Source: an uncultured Pseudovibrio sp.
Lineage (GTDB): Bacteria > Pseudomonadota > Alphaproteobacteria > Rhizobiales > Stappiaceae
DNA: 64,000 bases
Assembly: GCA_947496145.1 (NCBI GenBank)
Contig: CANMBS010000004.1
Coordinates: 124,001 to 188,000 of the forward strand
Direction: 5' to 3'
Shown: piece after piece, positions 54,804-64,000 of the stretch
How the letters are laid out: the number at the start of each line of letters is the position of its first letter
Numbering within the stretch: position 1 is the stretch's first letter
Notes under the pieces: model-generated
Seen by the model: the letters and a program-made list of their open reading frames with translations, nothing else
Database searches by the model: none
Told to the model about the DNA's origin: nothing
Position numbers and translations under genes: made by a program

Positions 54804-55100
54804 TTAAAGATGGTTAACAAGATTTCTCGATTTTCCATCTCCCCCGAGCATCTCCCGCCCCTTTTCAGTTAGCTTGCATATGAGCCAATCCGGCTTCAAC
54901 GGGTTGGAAAACCAAGGCTCCGCCCACCCTGCCGCAATACAGGCCCGCACAGTTGCAGCTGGCACTTGCCGACCACTCTCATCAAACAGCGGCAACTTTC
55001 CACCTGCTTCGTTAAGACCTCGCCTTAACCATTTGACTTGTGTGGGACTCGGGCGACTGGACCCTTTAGAACTGACTGGAGATTTTTCGCGATTAGCCAT
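54804..55100 (-). CDS. Small conserved hypothetical protein, winged-helix-like
   Basis: 98 residues from the ATG preceded by GGGGGGAAC; a 19-codon longer frame lacks a ribosome site. Basic N-terminus (KSPVSSKGSSRPSPTQVKWL). Then RRGLNEAGGKLPLFDESGRQ, VRACIAAGWAEPWF and WLICKLTEKGREMLG. The last segment, basic-x-LT-x-KGR-x, resembles the wing end of small winged-helix DNA-binding proteins. No certain family. It is divergent from the giant coiled-coil gene; the CtrA-type box between them lies 133 bases upstream of this start. Confidence 0.6.
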   Translation of the reverse strand: MANREKSPVSSKGSSRPSPTQVKWLRRGLNEAGGKLPLFDESGRQVPAATVRACIAAGWAEPWFSNPLKPDWLICKLTEKGREMLGGDGKSRNLVNHL

Positions 55101-55485
55101 AGTAAGTTCCCCCCAAAATTGCGCCCTGTGACTTATCGTAGGACACCCAAAAATCACGGCGACTTCTGTTGTGCAGTCAACCGGATTGTGCCATTAGGTT
55201 AAGGGTAGCTGCAAGGTGAGGAAACTTAAATCTTAATGCACCGTTAATCTTAATGGTTCGCGGAGATTTTGAAAGCTCCCGCTTTTTGGCCCGAGAAGTT
55301 CAAGGTGCTCTTGTCCGGAGCTGCCAGAACAATTGGGGGAATTGTTGGCTGTCTGCTGTTCTGGTGTTTCTGTTTGGGAGGAACACCTTGCGTTTTAGCA
55401 GGCACCTTGTAGCGGCGGCGCTAGCACAAAGGCGAAATGATGTGCTGACGACCGGCGAGTAAAGAGTACGGACGCGAGGCGAGAT
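55101..55485. promoter_or_regulatory. Divergent control region upstream of the GPR-like gene
   Basis: 385 bases without a supported gene. It contains a CtrA-type box (55233-55247) and, in the last 15 bases, the GAGGCGAG ribosome site of the giant gene. Several additional TTAA half-sites surround the box. Confidence 0.55.
55233..55247 (+). promoter_or_regulatory. CtrA-type box upstream of the GPR-like gene
   Basis: TTAA-TGCACCG-TTAA, exact N7 spacing, 239 bases before the giant gene and 133 bases before the small gene on the other strand. The flanks add further half-sites (CTTAAATC, CTTAATGG). Confidence 0.55.
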
Positions 55486-58400
55486 ATGGCGAACACCCCG
55501 AAGGCGAAAGCTCCATCGGAAGTGGCTCTGTCAGCGGTAGAAGAAGCCCTACAGGCGGATTTTGGCGCTCCACATGAGTCGATTTTATCAAGCGAGACGG
55601 AAAGCAAGAGCACAGACACACCAAAAATGTCTGCCAGCCCTGCTCAGGATGCAGGTTCTGCTCCGTCCTCCAGCAAAAAGCTGGCGCAACTGGTGGAGGA
55701 AGATCAGGCACCAAGACAGGTTCGCAAGCGCGGTCGCGGGGGACGCCCGCCAACCGCTAGCAACGATGACCGTCAGTCCATTGGTTCCCTGATGTTTGCC
55801 TTACAGCGCAAGCCATCCGCTGCACCGTTCTGGTTCGCATTTGCCGTCTCCTTTGTCTGGGCCAGTCTGGGCCTTGCCATGTCATGGGGCACATTTGCTG
55901 AGCAGCTCGAAAAGTCATCTTCATTCGCAGGCGTATTCGAAAACCCGACACTGGTGCTTGTCTCCGTCTTTATTGTTGTTCCAATTGCTTTTGTCTGGGT
56001 TATGGCCCTCATGTTCTGGCGCGCGCAGGAAATGCGCAACGTCGCACGGGGCATGACAGAAGTTGCCCTGCGTCTGGCTGAGCCGGAAGATGTTGCAAAA
56101 GAAAGCATCCTCAATGTTGGTCAGGCGATCCGCCGCGAAGCCGCTGCCATGGGTGACGGTATTGAACGTGCAATCGCCCGCGCCAGTGAGCTGGAAGTTC
56201 TCATTCATAAGGAAGTCTCTTCTCTGGAGAACTCCTATAATGACAACGAACTGAAAATTCGCCGCCTGGTGGAAGAACTCGTCAGTCAGCGTGAGGCCAT
56301 TCAGGCCAACGCAGAGCTGGTGCGCGAAACCATCTCCGGCTCCCATGAAAATCTTGCATCACAGCTCGCGAACACTTCAGAGGAATTCGCCTCCTCTGTA
56401 GATCGTGCCCGGGAACGCCTCACCGGTTCGATCGACGCCACGCTTGAGCAGATGACAAGCAAGATCGAAAACCGCGTCTCAGAAGTCACCGACAGCTTCA
56501 CCGAAGCTGGTAGCGAAATGGTCTCCTCGCTGACCGTTCGTTCCGACGATTATGTTGAACGTCTCACATCTACTGGTTCCGAACTGGTAGAAACTCTTTC
56601 AGAAACAGGTACTAAGCTTTCTGAAACCCTTCACGAGCGCGGGTCTTCTATTAATGAAGAGTTCTCCTCCACGGCAAATTCCTTCATTGATAACCTGACC
56701 GAACGCGGCACCGACCTGAACAGCCGTCTTTCAGAAACCTCTGAAGCACTTGTCGAAAATCTGGCAAACCGTAGCGATGAAATCACTGCTACCCTGTCAA
56801 CTACAGGCACAACCATCGTTGACGGCCTGTCCGCACGCGGTAATGAAATCAGCGAACTGCTGGCAGAACGCGGTGACGCTCTGAATGCAACACTGGGCGC
56901 GGCTGGTGCAGAGCTGTCTGCAACCATCACGGATCAGACCGAAGCCATGAGAAGTGTCCTGCATACGCAAGGCACCGAACTCACTGCATCCATCGAAGAA
57001 ACCGTTTCTTCCGTAACCGCACAGTTTGTTGGTGCAAGCTCCGAGCTGACAGAAACTCTGGTCACCACCTCCGGTGATGTTGTTGGTCAGATCAATGCAG
57101 CCAACACAGAGCTGAACTCTACGCTGTCCACCGGCCTGAGCGAATTCACCACCAACATTTCCGAGACCAGCTCCGAACTTTCTCAGACGCTGGTGATCAC
57201 CACATCAACAGTCACAGAGCAGCTCAACGAAGCAAACGCAACGCTCTCCGACACACTAAATGTTTCCGTTCAGTCCATCAGTTCTGCGGCACAGGACGCA
57301 AGTACACTGGTCACTGGCGTGCTGAGCACGGGCGTTTCCGAGCTGACAACAAGCGTCACAACTGCAAGCTCCGAACTCGCCGAAGCTTTGGCGGCAACAA
57401 CATCCACTGTTACCGAACAGATCAACGGTGCAAACGATACCCTGACCGAAACGATGAACCTTGGCGTTGTTTCCATCAATCAGAGTGTCGAAACTGCTGG
57501 TTCTGAGCTAACAAGCACATTGCTCACCGCTTCTAACGAAGTGACCGAGAAGATCACCACAGCCAACGACAACCTGACAGAAACCCTGAAGGGCAGCGTT
57601 GAAACCATCACCCGTACGGTTGATGGCGTCAGCGGTGAACTCTCCCAGTCTCTGGATAGCGGCGTCGAACTTCTCTCTCAAAGCGTTACTAGCACAACCG
57701 CTGTAATTGCTGAAACAATGGATGCAAGTGCTTCCAGCTTTACAGCCTCTGTTACAGGTGCAACTGCCAACATCACCGATGCACTGGAAGACGGCGTATC
57801 CAGCCTCAGCGCAACTGTCTCTGGCGCAAAAGAGCAGATCTCCGGCACTCTGGAAGAAGGCGTTGTTTCTCTAAGTGAAACCGTCAACTCAGCAGGCTCC
57901 CAAATCTCCACGATTATGGACAGCGGCGTTGGCAGCCTGACAGACAGTGTTAAAACTGCAAATATCATCCTGTCTGAAACCATCGACAGCGGTGTGGGCA
58001 CTCTCAGTGAAACAGTCACCTCTGCCAGCTCCCTGATCTCTACGATCATGGACAGCGGCGTTGGTAACCTGACGGACACCGTCAAAACTGCAAATACCAT
58101 CATGTCCGAGACAATGGACGCTGGCGTTGGCAGCCTCAATGAGACGGTCAATTCCGCAAGCTCCCAGATCTCCGCGATTATGGACAATGGCGTCGGCAGC
58201 CTGAACGAGACCGTCAACACAGCAAACGCTCAGCTCACCGACACACTGAACCTCACAGTCACATCTGTTGCAGACCAGTTTGGTTCCGCGAACTCGCAGC
58301 TGCATGAAACTCTCGGTACCACCATTTCTGGCGTTACCGAGCACTTCACCGCAGCAAGCACTCGTCTGTCTGACGAACTTCTTACACGCGGCGAAGAAAT

Positions 58401-61400
58401 CAACGCCAACCTGTCTCTTACCAGTGGCCGCCTGATCGATACAATCACCGGACGCACCGAAGAGATGATGGGTGTGGTCGATGAGCGCGTCACCAATCTG
58501 GACACTGCCCTGCGCGCAACCGGTGAACAGGCAGCAGACGGTATTGCAAACCGTGGTCGCGAGATCAACGACGCCATTGCTGTTCAGTGCACCGACTTCA
58601 TCGATACCCTCTCCAGCCGCTCCACCGAGGTTTCCGAAGTGCTGCGCGGCGCAGGCGAAAGCATCATTGCTGACCTGTCTCTGCGTGGTGGTGATATCGC
58701 AACCCGTCTGGACGAGACTGCAAACACACTCGGCACCACCATTACCGTCAGCGGCGGTGAGCTGGCTGACCGTCTCGGCAACGTCAGCACACAGATTTAC
58801 GAAAGCATCACAATCAACGGTGCTGAACTGGATCAGCGTCTGGCAGAGCGCGGTGCAGAAGTGGCTGACACCATCAGCAGACAGACGTCTGCCTTCAAGG
58901 TCGCTCTTGAAAGCACAACAGCAGATATCACCGGCGCACTTGGCCTGCGCACTGAGGAACTGGCTGACAAACTGGCTGATACCGGCACACAGCTGGCTTA
59001 CCTCATCGGCTCCCGTGGTGAGCGCGTAACAGCAGACCTGACCGAGATCGGTGATCGCATCACTGAAACTCTGGATGTTCGTGGTCGTGCCCTGAATGAC
59101 GGTCTGGCAAGCAAGCTGGTAGAACTGGAACAGGTGGTCACCGAAAGCGGTACTGATCTGGTTCAGTCCATCGATCTGCGCAGCCAGAACATCGGCGCTT
59201 CCTTCGACAGCCGCATCGAAAGCCTTGATGCAAAACTCGAAGAACGTACCAGCACCTTCGAGCAGAGCTTCGACAGCCGTGCAGCAGCCCTGACTGAGAC
59301 CATCGAAAGCCGCACAACCAGGCTGGCAGACGCTGTGGAACAGGGCACGGGCATTATCGCAGCCACGCTGGAAGAAAAAACCCAGTCCATCTCCAAAATC
59401 CTCGAGGATCGCACCGACATCATCGCGGTCAATCTGTCCGAGCGTGTGGAGCAAGTTGGCGTTTCCCTTTCCAACCGTGCAGAAAAGATTGGCGAAATCC
59501 TCGCTCAGCGTTCCGAAGCAATCGAAGAAACCATCACCACCAGCCTGTCTACCTTCGATCAGGCTGTGGGCGACAAGGTTGAAGCAGCTGCAACCGTCAT
59601 CACAGACCGTGCAGACCACCTTGCAGTGTCCCTGTCCACCGGTACAGAGCGCATTGATCAGGCTCTGGACGCACGCGCCAAGCAGATCTCTGAAACTCTG
59701 GTCAGCCGCACCCGCGAGATTGCCAAGGCATTCCATGACGGTCAGACAGAGATCAACGAAGCACTCGACAGCCGTCTGGAAGAAGCTGGTTCCATCATTG
59801 TTCAGCAGTCCAAGAACCTCACCGACGCTCTGTCCGAGCAGGTGGCAGAGATCAACGTCTCTCTCGGTTCCAAGGTGTTCGAAGTTGCAGAAACCCTCGA
59901 CACCCGCTCCAAGGCTCTGGAAACCATCCTTACCGACCGCCTCGAAGCTATCACCACTACGATGGGCGACGAAAGCGAAAAGGCAGCAACCACGCTCACA
60001 AGCGCAATGGCAGAGGCAACCTCTTCCCTTGGCTCAGAAAGCACTCGCGTTCGCGATCTCATCTTCGAAGTTGTTGGTCAGGCCTCCGAACGTCTTGCTA
60101 AGGAACGCGAGCTGACAACCGAGAATGTCGTAAACTCTGTAGAACGTCTCTCCGGCACCTTGAGCAAGGAAGGCGAGCGCCTTCAGGAGATCGTTTCCAA
60201 CTCCATCGGCGAAGCCCGCAATTCTCTGGAAGGCGAAGGCGAGAAAGCAGCTGCTGCTGTTTCCAACGCTATGGCGAATGTACGCGGAACACTTACGCAG
60301 GAAGGCGACGAAGTCGCTCAGCGCGTTCTCAGCACCGTGGCACAGGCAGCCAATGCCATGGCCGTGGAAAGCGAAAACGCCCGCGCCATGTACACCGCAA
60401 CCCTTGCAGAAATGTCCGGCGCTCTTACCGGCGAAAGCGACAAGGTGCGCGGTGATCTGGCACAGACCATCGAACTGGTTACTGGTCGCCTCTCCACAGA
60501 AAGCGAACGCTCCAAACAGATCCTCGCAGCTTCAGCTGAAGATGTCCGTCAGCTCATGGCAGGCGAGACTGATGAAGTGCGCGCCCGCGTCTTCTCCGCA
60601 ATTGAAGAAGCAGCAGGCACCTTGTCCGTCCGCGTTAAGTCTGTGGCAGACGAACTGCTTGTTAAAGCCGAAAACCTCAACGAGGCGTTCGGCAGCCGCT
60701 CCTCTGAACTCTCTGAGATCATTGGTAAGGACGGCAGCGAGCTTATCACTGCGATCGAAAACCGCGCTCATGACCTGACAACCCGCGTCAACGAAGTTCA
60801 GAACGCAATTCTGGATGCAGTGACCGTGAAGGGCCGTGAAGTCTCTGACCGCTTTGCACAAAACGGTTTGCAGGCAACCCGCGATCTGGTGGAAGCGGGC
60901 GACAAGATCGTCACCGCAATCGACGAACGCAGTTCCATCGCAGCCACTCGCATGGATGACAGCCGCGAGCGCATGCAGGCGGATATGAACATCCTGCTCA
61001 ACACCGTGGCCACCAAAGGTCAGGAAGTTGCAGAAAACGTCACCCGTCAGGGCGCAGTGGCCACAGATGCTCTGTCCCAGACCATCGACAGCATCGGCAA
61101 CACCATCGAAGACCGCACCCGCATGGCTGTGAACGTGATGACAGGCACCAAAGAGCGTCTTGAAACTGATGTCTCTGAAATCCTGACACGCCTGAACGCC
61201 TCCAACGGCAACCTGCGTCAGATTCTGGCTTCAGCAAGCGAGAACCTGTCTGAAGTTGAAACCAATCTGGCAAACCGTGCAGGTGAGTTCAGAACAGCCA
61301 TTGACCGTGCAGTCACCGAAACGGAAGCGGCAAACGCAACCATTGAGGCTCAGGTTGGTCAGCTGCGCAACACCACACACACCGTGCTGGCAGATGCGGC

Positions 61401-62685
61401 CAAGATCGCAACCCGCATGGAAGACCAGAACCAGCTTCTCGGTCAGGCCATCACCGATCTTGAAGCAACCAACACCCATGTAGACAACCGCTTCTCTGAT
61501 CGCCGTATGGCAATCGAGATGGTTGCAGACACCCTGATTAAGAAAACTCAGGATGTCGAAGTCCTCATGGCGAACTATACCAATACTCTTGGTGACACGC
61601 TTGAAGTGGCTGACGATAAGGCACGCGAAGTTTCCGGTATGCTTCGCGCAGCCGCAGAAGCAGCAACCAAGTCAGTGACCGAGCAGTTCGAAAGCATGCG
61701 CATGACTGCTGGCATGGAAGGCCAGAAGGCACGTGATGCGGTGAAAGCTGCACACGATGACATCCTTCATGACATGAAGTCCACCGTCACGGAAGCCTCT
61801 GAGCGCTTCACCGATGCGACAGCTCGTATGCGTGATGTGGCTCGTTCTGTTCATCAGGAACTGGAAGCAACCCGTAACGAACTCAATGCAGGTATTCTGG
61901 CTCTGCCGGAAGAAGCAGAAGCATCTACCGCTGCACTGCGCCGCATTGTAAGCGAGCAGGTCAAATCACTGGAAGAACTCTCCACCATCGTGTCTCGCCA
62001 GTCCTCTCAGTTCGACGTGTCAACACCGGCAGAAGCTCCACGGGCAGTCAACGCAGCTCCGGCAGCAATGGCAGCTGGCGGGCAATACGCAGCAGCAGAA
62101 GCACCAACTCTGCAACAGGTTGCTGCATCAGGCGCAAAGCCGGCTCGCATGTCCCCTGCTCCACGCCGAATGGAACCAGCAGCTCCACGCCCAAAGCGGC
62201 CACAGCCAGCACCAGCGGCTGCACCGCAGGGAAACGGAGCCTCCAAGGGCTGGATCAGCGACCTGCTTCGCCGCGCTTCCGATGACGAAGACGGCATGGG
62301 TGGTCACGCACGGGATACAGCAAACGCCCGCACTCCACAGCACATGGTTGAATCCCTCAACTCCCTGAGCATGGATATTGCCAGAGCAGTTGATCATGAA
62401 ACCTTTGTGGACCTGTGGGAACGTTACAAGCGCGGTGAGCGCGATGTGTTCACCCGTCGTCTTTACACCCTGCAAGGTCAGCAGACCTTCGACGAGATCC
62501 GCCAGAAGTATGGCCGTGATCCTGAATTCCGCAGCGCTGTTGAGCGTTACATTCAGGACTTCGAGCAACTTCTCTCTCAGGTCTCCAGAAGCGACAGCGA
62601 CAATCAGCTTGGTCACACCTACCTGACCTCTGATACCGGCAAGGTCTACACCATGCTGGCCCACGCAAGTGGCCGCTTCGACTAA
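55486..62685 (+). CDS. Giant coiled-coil membrane protein resembling Growth Pole Ring protein (GPR)
   Basis: 2399 residues in one intact frame. The N-terminal ~100 residues are disordered and basic (RKRGRGGRPP). Two membrane helices follow (about 112-133 and 154-179), then a conserved start of the helical region (MTEVALRLAEPEDVAKESIL, then RREAAAMGDGIERAIARASE). About 2000 residues of amphipathic helix come next, rich in Ser, Thr, Glu and Ala and without proline, with apolipoprotein-like 11/22-residue periodicity. A Pro/Ala-rich linker (about 2180-2250) and a conserved C-terminal domain (about 2280-2399, AVDHETFVDLWERYKRGERD) close it. The architecture and size match GPR of Agrobacterium (about 2100 residues), which forms a ring at the growing pole and is needed for polar growth. 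A ribosome site GAGGCGAG precedes the ATG. Confidence 0.8.
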   Translation: MANTPKAKAPSEVALSAVEEALQADFGAPHESILSSETESKSTDTPKMSASPAQDAGSAPSSSKKLAQLVEEDQAPRQVRKRGRGGRPPTASNDDRQSIGSLMFALQRKPSAAPFWFAFAVSFVWASLGLAMSWGTFAEQLEKSSSFAGVFENPTLVLVSVFIVVPIAFVWVMALMFWRAQEMRNVARGMTEVALRLAEPEDVAKESILNVGQAIRREAAAMGDGIERAIARASELEVLIHKEVSSLENSYNDNELKIRRLVEELVSQREAIQANAELVRETISGSHENLASQLANTSEEFASSVDRARERLTGSIDATLEQMTSKIENRVSEVTDSFTEAGSEMVSSLTVRSDDYVERLTSTGSELVETLSETGTKLSETLHERGSSINEEFSSTANSFIDNLTERGTDLNSRLSETSEALVENLANRSDEITATLSTTGTTIVDGLSARGNEISELLAERGDALNATLGAAGAELSATITDQTEAMRSVLHTQGTELTASIEETVSSVTAQFVGASSELTETLVTTSGDVVGQINAANTELNSTLSTGLSEFTTNISETSSELSQTLVITTSTVTEQLNEANATLSDTLNVSVQSISSAAQDASTLVTGVLSTGVSELTTSVTTASSELAEALAATTSTVTEQINGANDTLTETMNLGVVSINQSVETAGSELTSTLLTASNEVTEKITTANDNLTETLKGSVETITRTVDGVSGELSQSLDSGVELLSQSVTSTTAVIAETMDASASSFTASVTGATANITDALEDGVSSLSATVSGAKEQISGTLEEGVVSLSETVNSAGSQISTIMDSGVGSLTDSVKTANIILSETIDSGVGTLSETVTSASSLISTIMDSGVGNLTDTVKTANTIMSETMDAGVGSLNETVNSASSQISAIMDNGVGSLNETVNTANAQLTDTLNLTVTSVADQFGSANSQLHETLGTTISGVTEHFTAASTRLSDELLTRGEEINANLSLTSGRLIDTITGRTEEMMGVVDERVTNLDTALRATGEQAADGIANRGREINDAIAVQCTDFIDTLSSRSTEVSEVLRGAGESIIADLSLRGGDIATRLDETANTLGTTITVSGGELADRLGNVSTQIYESITINGAELDQRLAERGAEVADTISRQTSAFKVALESTTADITGALGLRTEELADKLADTGTQLAYLIGSRGERVTADLTEIGDRITETLDVRGRALNDGLASKLVELEQVVTESGTDLVQSIDLRSQNIGASFDSRIESLDAKLEERTSTFEQSFDSRAAALTETIESRTTRLADAVEQGTGIIAATLEEKTQSISKILEDRTDIIAVNLSERVEQVGVSLSNRAEKIGEILAQRSEAIEETITTSLSTFDQAVGDKVEAAATVITDRADHLAVSLSTGTERIDQALDARAKQISETLVSRTREIAKAFHDGQTEINEALDSRLEEAGSIIVQQSKNLTDALSEQVAEINVSLGSKVFEVAETLDTRSKALETILTDRLEAITTTMGDESEKAATTLTSAMAEATSSLGSESTRVRDLIFEVVGQASERLAKERELTTENVVNSVERLSGTLSKEGERLQEIVSNSIGEARNSLEGEGEKAAAAVSNAMANVRGTLTQEGDEVAQRVLSTVAQAANAMAVESENARAMYTATLAEMSGALTGESDKVRGDLAQTIELVTGRLSTESERSKQILAASAEDVRQLMAGETDEVRARVFSAIEEAAGTLSVRVKSVADELLVKAENLNEAFGSRSSELSEIIGKDGSELITAIENRAHDLTTRVNEVQNAILDAVTVKGREVSDRFAQNGLQATRDLVEAGDKIVTAIDERSSIAATRMDDSRERMQADMNILLNTVATKGQEVAENVTRQGAVATDALSQTIDSIGNTIEDRTRMAVNVMTGTKERLETDVSEILTRLNASNGNLRQILASASENLSEVETNLANRAGEFRTAIDRAVTETEAANATIEAQVGQLRNTTHTVLADAAKIATRMEDQNQLLGQAITDLEATNTHVDNRFSDRRMAIEMVADTLIKKTQDVEVLMANYTNTLGDTLEVADDKAREVSGMLRAAAEAATKSVTEQFESMRMTAGMEGQKARDAVKAAHDDILHDMKSTVTEASERFTDATARMRDVARSVHQELEATRNELNAGILALPEEAEASTAALRRIVSEQVKSLEELSTIVSRQSSQFDVSTPAEAPRAVNAAPAAMAAGGQYAAAEAPTLQQVAASGAKPARMSPAPRRMEPAAPRPKRPQPAPAAAPQGNGASKGWISDLLRRASDDEDGMGGHARDTANARTPQHMVESLNSLSMDIARAVDHETFVDLWERYKRGERDVFTRRLYTLQGQQTFDEIRQKYGRDPEFRSAVERYIQDFEQLLSQVSRSDSDNQLGHTYLTSDTGKVYTMLAHASGRFD
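57913..58242 (+). repeat. Five tandem 66-bp (22-residue) repeats inside the giant gene
   Basis: Five consecutive 22-residue units, each of the type (I/T)-M/I-D-x-G-V-G-x-L-x-(D/E)-(S/T)-V-x-(T/S)-A, at about residues 810-919. The DNA is clearly similar between units (GACAGCGGCGTTGGCAGCCT and variants), implying recent internal duplication on top of the older helical periodicity. Confidence 0.85.
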
Positions 62686-62708
62686 GCGCAACTGGACACT
62701 ACAAAATC

Positions 62709-62746
62709 AAAAAAGGCTCCTGAAGTTCTCAGGAGCCTTTTTCTTT
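62709..62746 (+). terminator. Terminator after the giant gene
   Basis: AAAAGGCTCCTGA, 5-base loop, TCAGGAGCC then TTTTTCTTTT: a 9-bp stem with a strong T tract, 25 bases after the stop. Confidence 0.92.
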
Positions 62747-62962
62747 TGCAACAACCCTAAATGTTACCGTAGCATATATTATCGTCTAAAACATCACAGC
62801 ATCGCCATACAAATCAACAAGCGGCTACTTTCGGTAAATACTTGACATATGCAAGCCAACAATCTGTAATATTATAAATATTACTTACGACTATATTAAG
62901 CAACACACGCAACCAATTAAAATAAATTTATACAGCTACCAGAAATTTACCGGAGCAGTATT

Positions 62963-64000
62963 TTGGACAAAAGTAACGGAAACTCTAAGACAATCAAAAT
63001 TGAGGATGTTGAACACCCTGATCTTTCTGGTTTTTTCAAGATCATTCCCGTCTCTAATTCTGACTTAGCAGATGATCAAGAGGCAGCAATCAAAAGATTA
63101 AATCACTACCTGAAAAACGTAGAAACCTCTGTTCAACCACAGGATGAACAGGTTTTTGAGCTGCAGCAAAACTATGTTGCCCGACTACGTTCAATTGCAA
63201 ACGGCATCAGAGACAAGCAGCAATCCGGACACGATTTGCTTGTCAGGCTGGGTACCGCATTTGGTGAGTATAAATCTCTTCCGGAGCAGCTTCATTACAT
63301 CAGAAGTGTTGGTGCTGACCTTCACCCTAAAAAAGATCCAAGAACGCTTAAGCTGAACCCTTTGGATGTAGATGCCAGTGAAGAACTGCGAGCGCTTTAT
63401 TTAGAAATTCAAAAAACTCTTACTGTCGTCGACGTTGTTCTTTCTCGCAGGGAAGGCGATCTGTCAAAGAAAAGCAGTTTTGATCACAAAGATCAGCAAA
63501 GACACCTATCACTTCTTAGAAGGGAGTACTTGCAGCGACTGAAAGAGATTGCAGATTATGCATGGCTCCATCGTGATGCAACCGCCTACGGCACTCAAAA
63601 ACTGACACTCTTTCAGGAGGCTTTTGTATCAAGAGAAGCTGATTACGTTAAAAACAAGCACATTCAATCTCTTGGGCTTCGGGCAGCATTGCTACTGGTT
63701 CCTTTAACTGCACTCTATTTATTCTTCACAAGCGGTGGTACGAGCCTGACTGCTTCAGATAACATAAAAATCTGGACTGGTTTCCTTGCACTTGCCGCTG
63801 GAGCCTGCATCGGCACCTGGTTGTCATTCTCCCTGCGGCGTACATCCATTGGTTTTACCGATTTGGTTCTTCTGGAGCCTGATCGGGTGAACCCCACCAG
63901 CAGACTGATCTATGTGGTGCTTCTCACCTGTATTTTAGGTCTGCTGCTGGAACTTGGCATGGTCCCGCTACAGATTGCGGGCGTTAAAATAACACCAAGC
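62963..64000 (+). CDS. Membrane protein of unknown function, partial at window end (TTG start)
   Basis: An open frame of 346 codons from TTG, with CGGAG 7-8 bases upstream, running off the right edge without a stop. Residues 1-235 are polar and helical (FELQQNYVARLRSIANGIRD, then RREYLQRLKEIADYAWLHRD). Three membrane helices follow (about 238-256, 270-290, 315-335). No ATG lies near the beginning, so the gene is easily missed. No family recognised. The AT-rich 62760-62950 region in front should hold its promoter. Base composition is more AT-rich than that of the giant gene before it. Confidence 0.75.
   Translation, partial: MDKSNGNSKTIKIEDVEHPDLSGFFKIIPVSNSDLADDQEAAIKRLNHYLKNVETSVQPQDEQVFELQQNYVARLRSIANGIRDKQQSGHDLLVRLGTAFGEYKSLPEQLHYIRSVGADLHPKKDPRTLKLNPLDVDASEELRALYLEIQKTLTVVDVVLSRREGDLSKKSSFDHKDQQRHLSLLRREYLQRLKEIADYAWLHRDATAYGTQKLTLFQEAFVSREADYVKNKHIQSLGLRAALLLVPLTALYLFFTSGGTSLTASDNIKIWTGFLALAAGACIGTWLSFSLRRTSIGFTDLVLLEPDRVNPTSRLIYVVLLTCILGLLLELGMVPLQIAGVKITPS

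Noticed and set aside
54810-54822. ATGGTTAACAAG near the end of the 98-residue gene as another CtrA site
   Set aside because: It lies inside the coding end, and the neighbouring TTAA is at N6, not N7, spacing.
57889-59736. A 615-codon open frame on the minus strand opposite the giant gene
   Set aside because: It mirrors the biased, repeat-rich codons of the giant gene, is full of Cys and Gly, has no ribosome site and resembles no protein. The 180-codon minus frame at 57678-58220 is rejected for the same reason.

Overview
The window is a chromosomal segment of an alphaproteobacterium. The evidence is the CckA hybrid kinase, FlbT/FlaF/FliX flagellar regulators, a MotE/DUF6468 motor pair, GTTC-N7-GTTC recA control, one-cysteine DksA, and a giant coiled-coil protein resembling the Rhizobiales Growth Pole Ring protein. 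Moderate GC and the gene set suggest Hyphomicrobiales, perhaps the Stappiaceae (Pseudovibrio/Roseibium relatives). That placement is inference; no rRNA or other taxonomic marker is present.

Left edge (1-10.3 kb): end of icd, a secreted two-motif aspartic protease-like protein, a glycerophosphodiesterase remnant, a cyclic-nucleotide-gated K+ channel, alaS, recA with an SOS box, the pseudouridine catabolic pair psuK-psuG, and a small lipoprotein.

Middle (10.4-42.4 kb): a large flagellar and cell-cycle block in several transcription units. flgB-flgC-fliE-fliQ-fliR-flhB-cckA runs leftward and is divergent from fliO-fliP. fliL-fliM-DUF6468-motE-(1319-aa AMIN/TPR protein) runs leftward and is divergent from flgF-flgG-flgA-flgH. 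Then come dksA, fliX divergent from flgI-flgJ-flgN, a FlaG-like gene, flagellin, flbT-flaF, and flgE, flgK and flgL. Full CtrA-type boxes (TTAA-N7-TTAA) lie upstream of flgB, flagellin and flgE. Sigma-54-type promoters (GG-N10-GC) lie upstream of flgF, flgI and flgE. With CckA and FliX in the same block, this fits a Caulobacter-like hierarchy: CckA/CtrA on top, then FliX/FlbD/sigma-54.

Right part (42.7-64 kb): a MoxR ATPase and its VWA (CoxE-like) partner are separated by a secreted protein, sixA, ycjX-ycjF and a GrpB-family gene. These are followed by a secreted DUF3011 protein, an AraC regulator divergent from an MFS transporter, an adrenodoxin-type ferredoxin, an Hpt protein, a small conserved protein, and the 2399-residue GPR-like giant, which has a CtrA-type box upstream. 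A TTG-initiated membrane protein runs off the right end. A ~105-bp palindromic intergenic repeat occurs twice (after flgH and before sixA). I found no tRNA, rRNA, IS element, prophage or CRISPR array.
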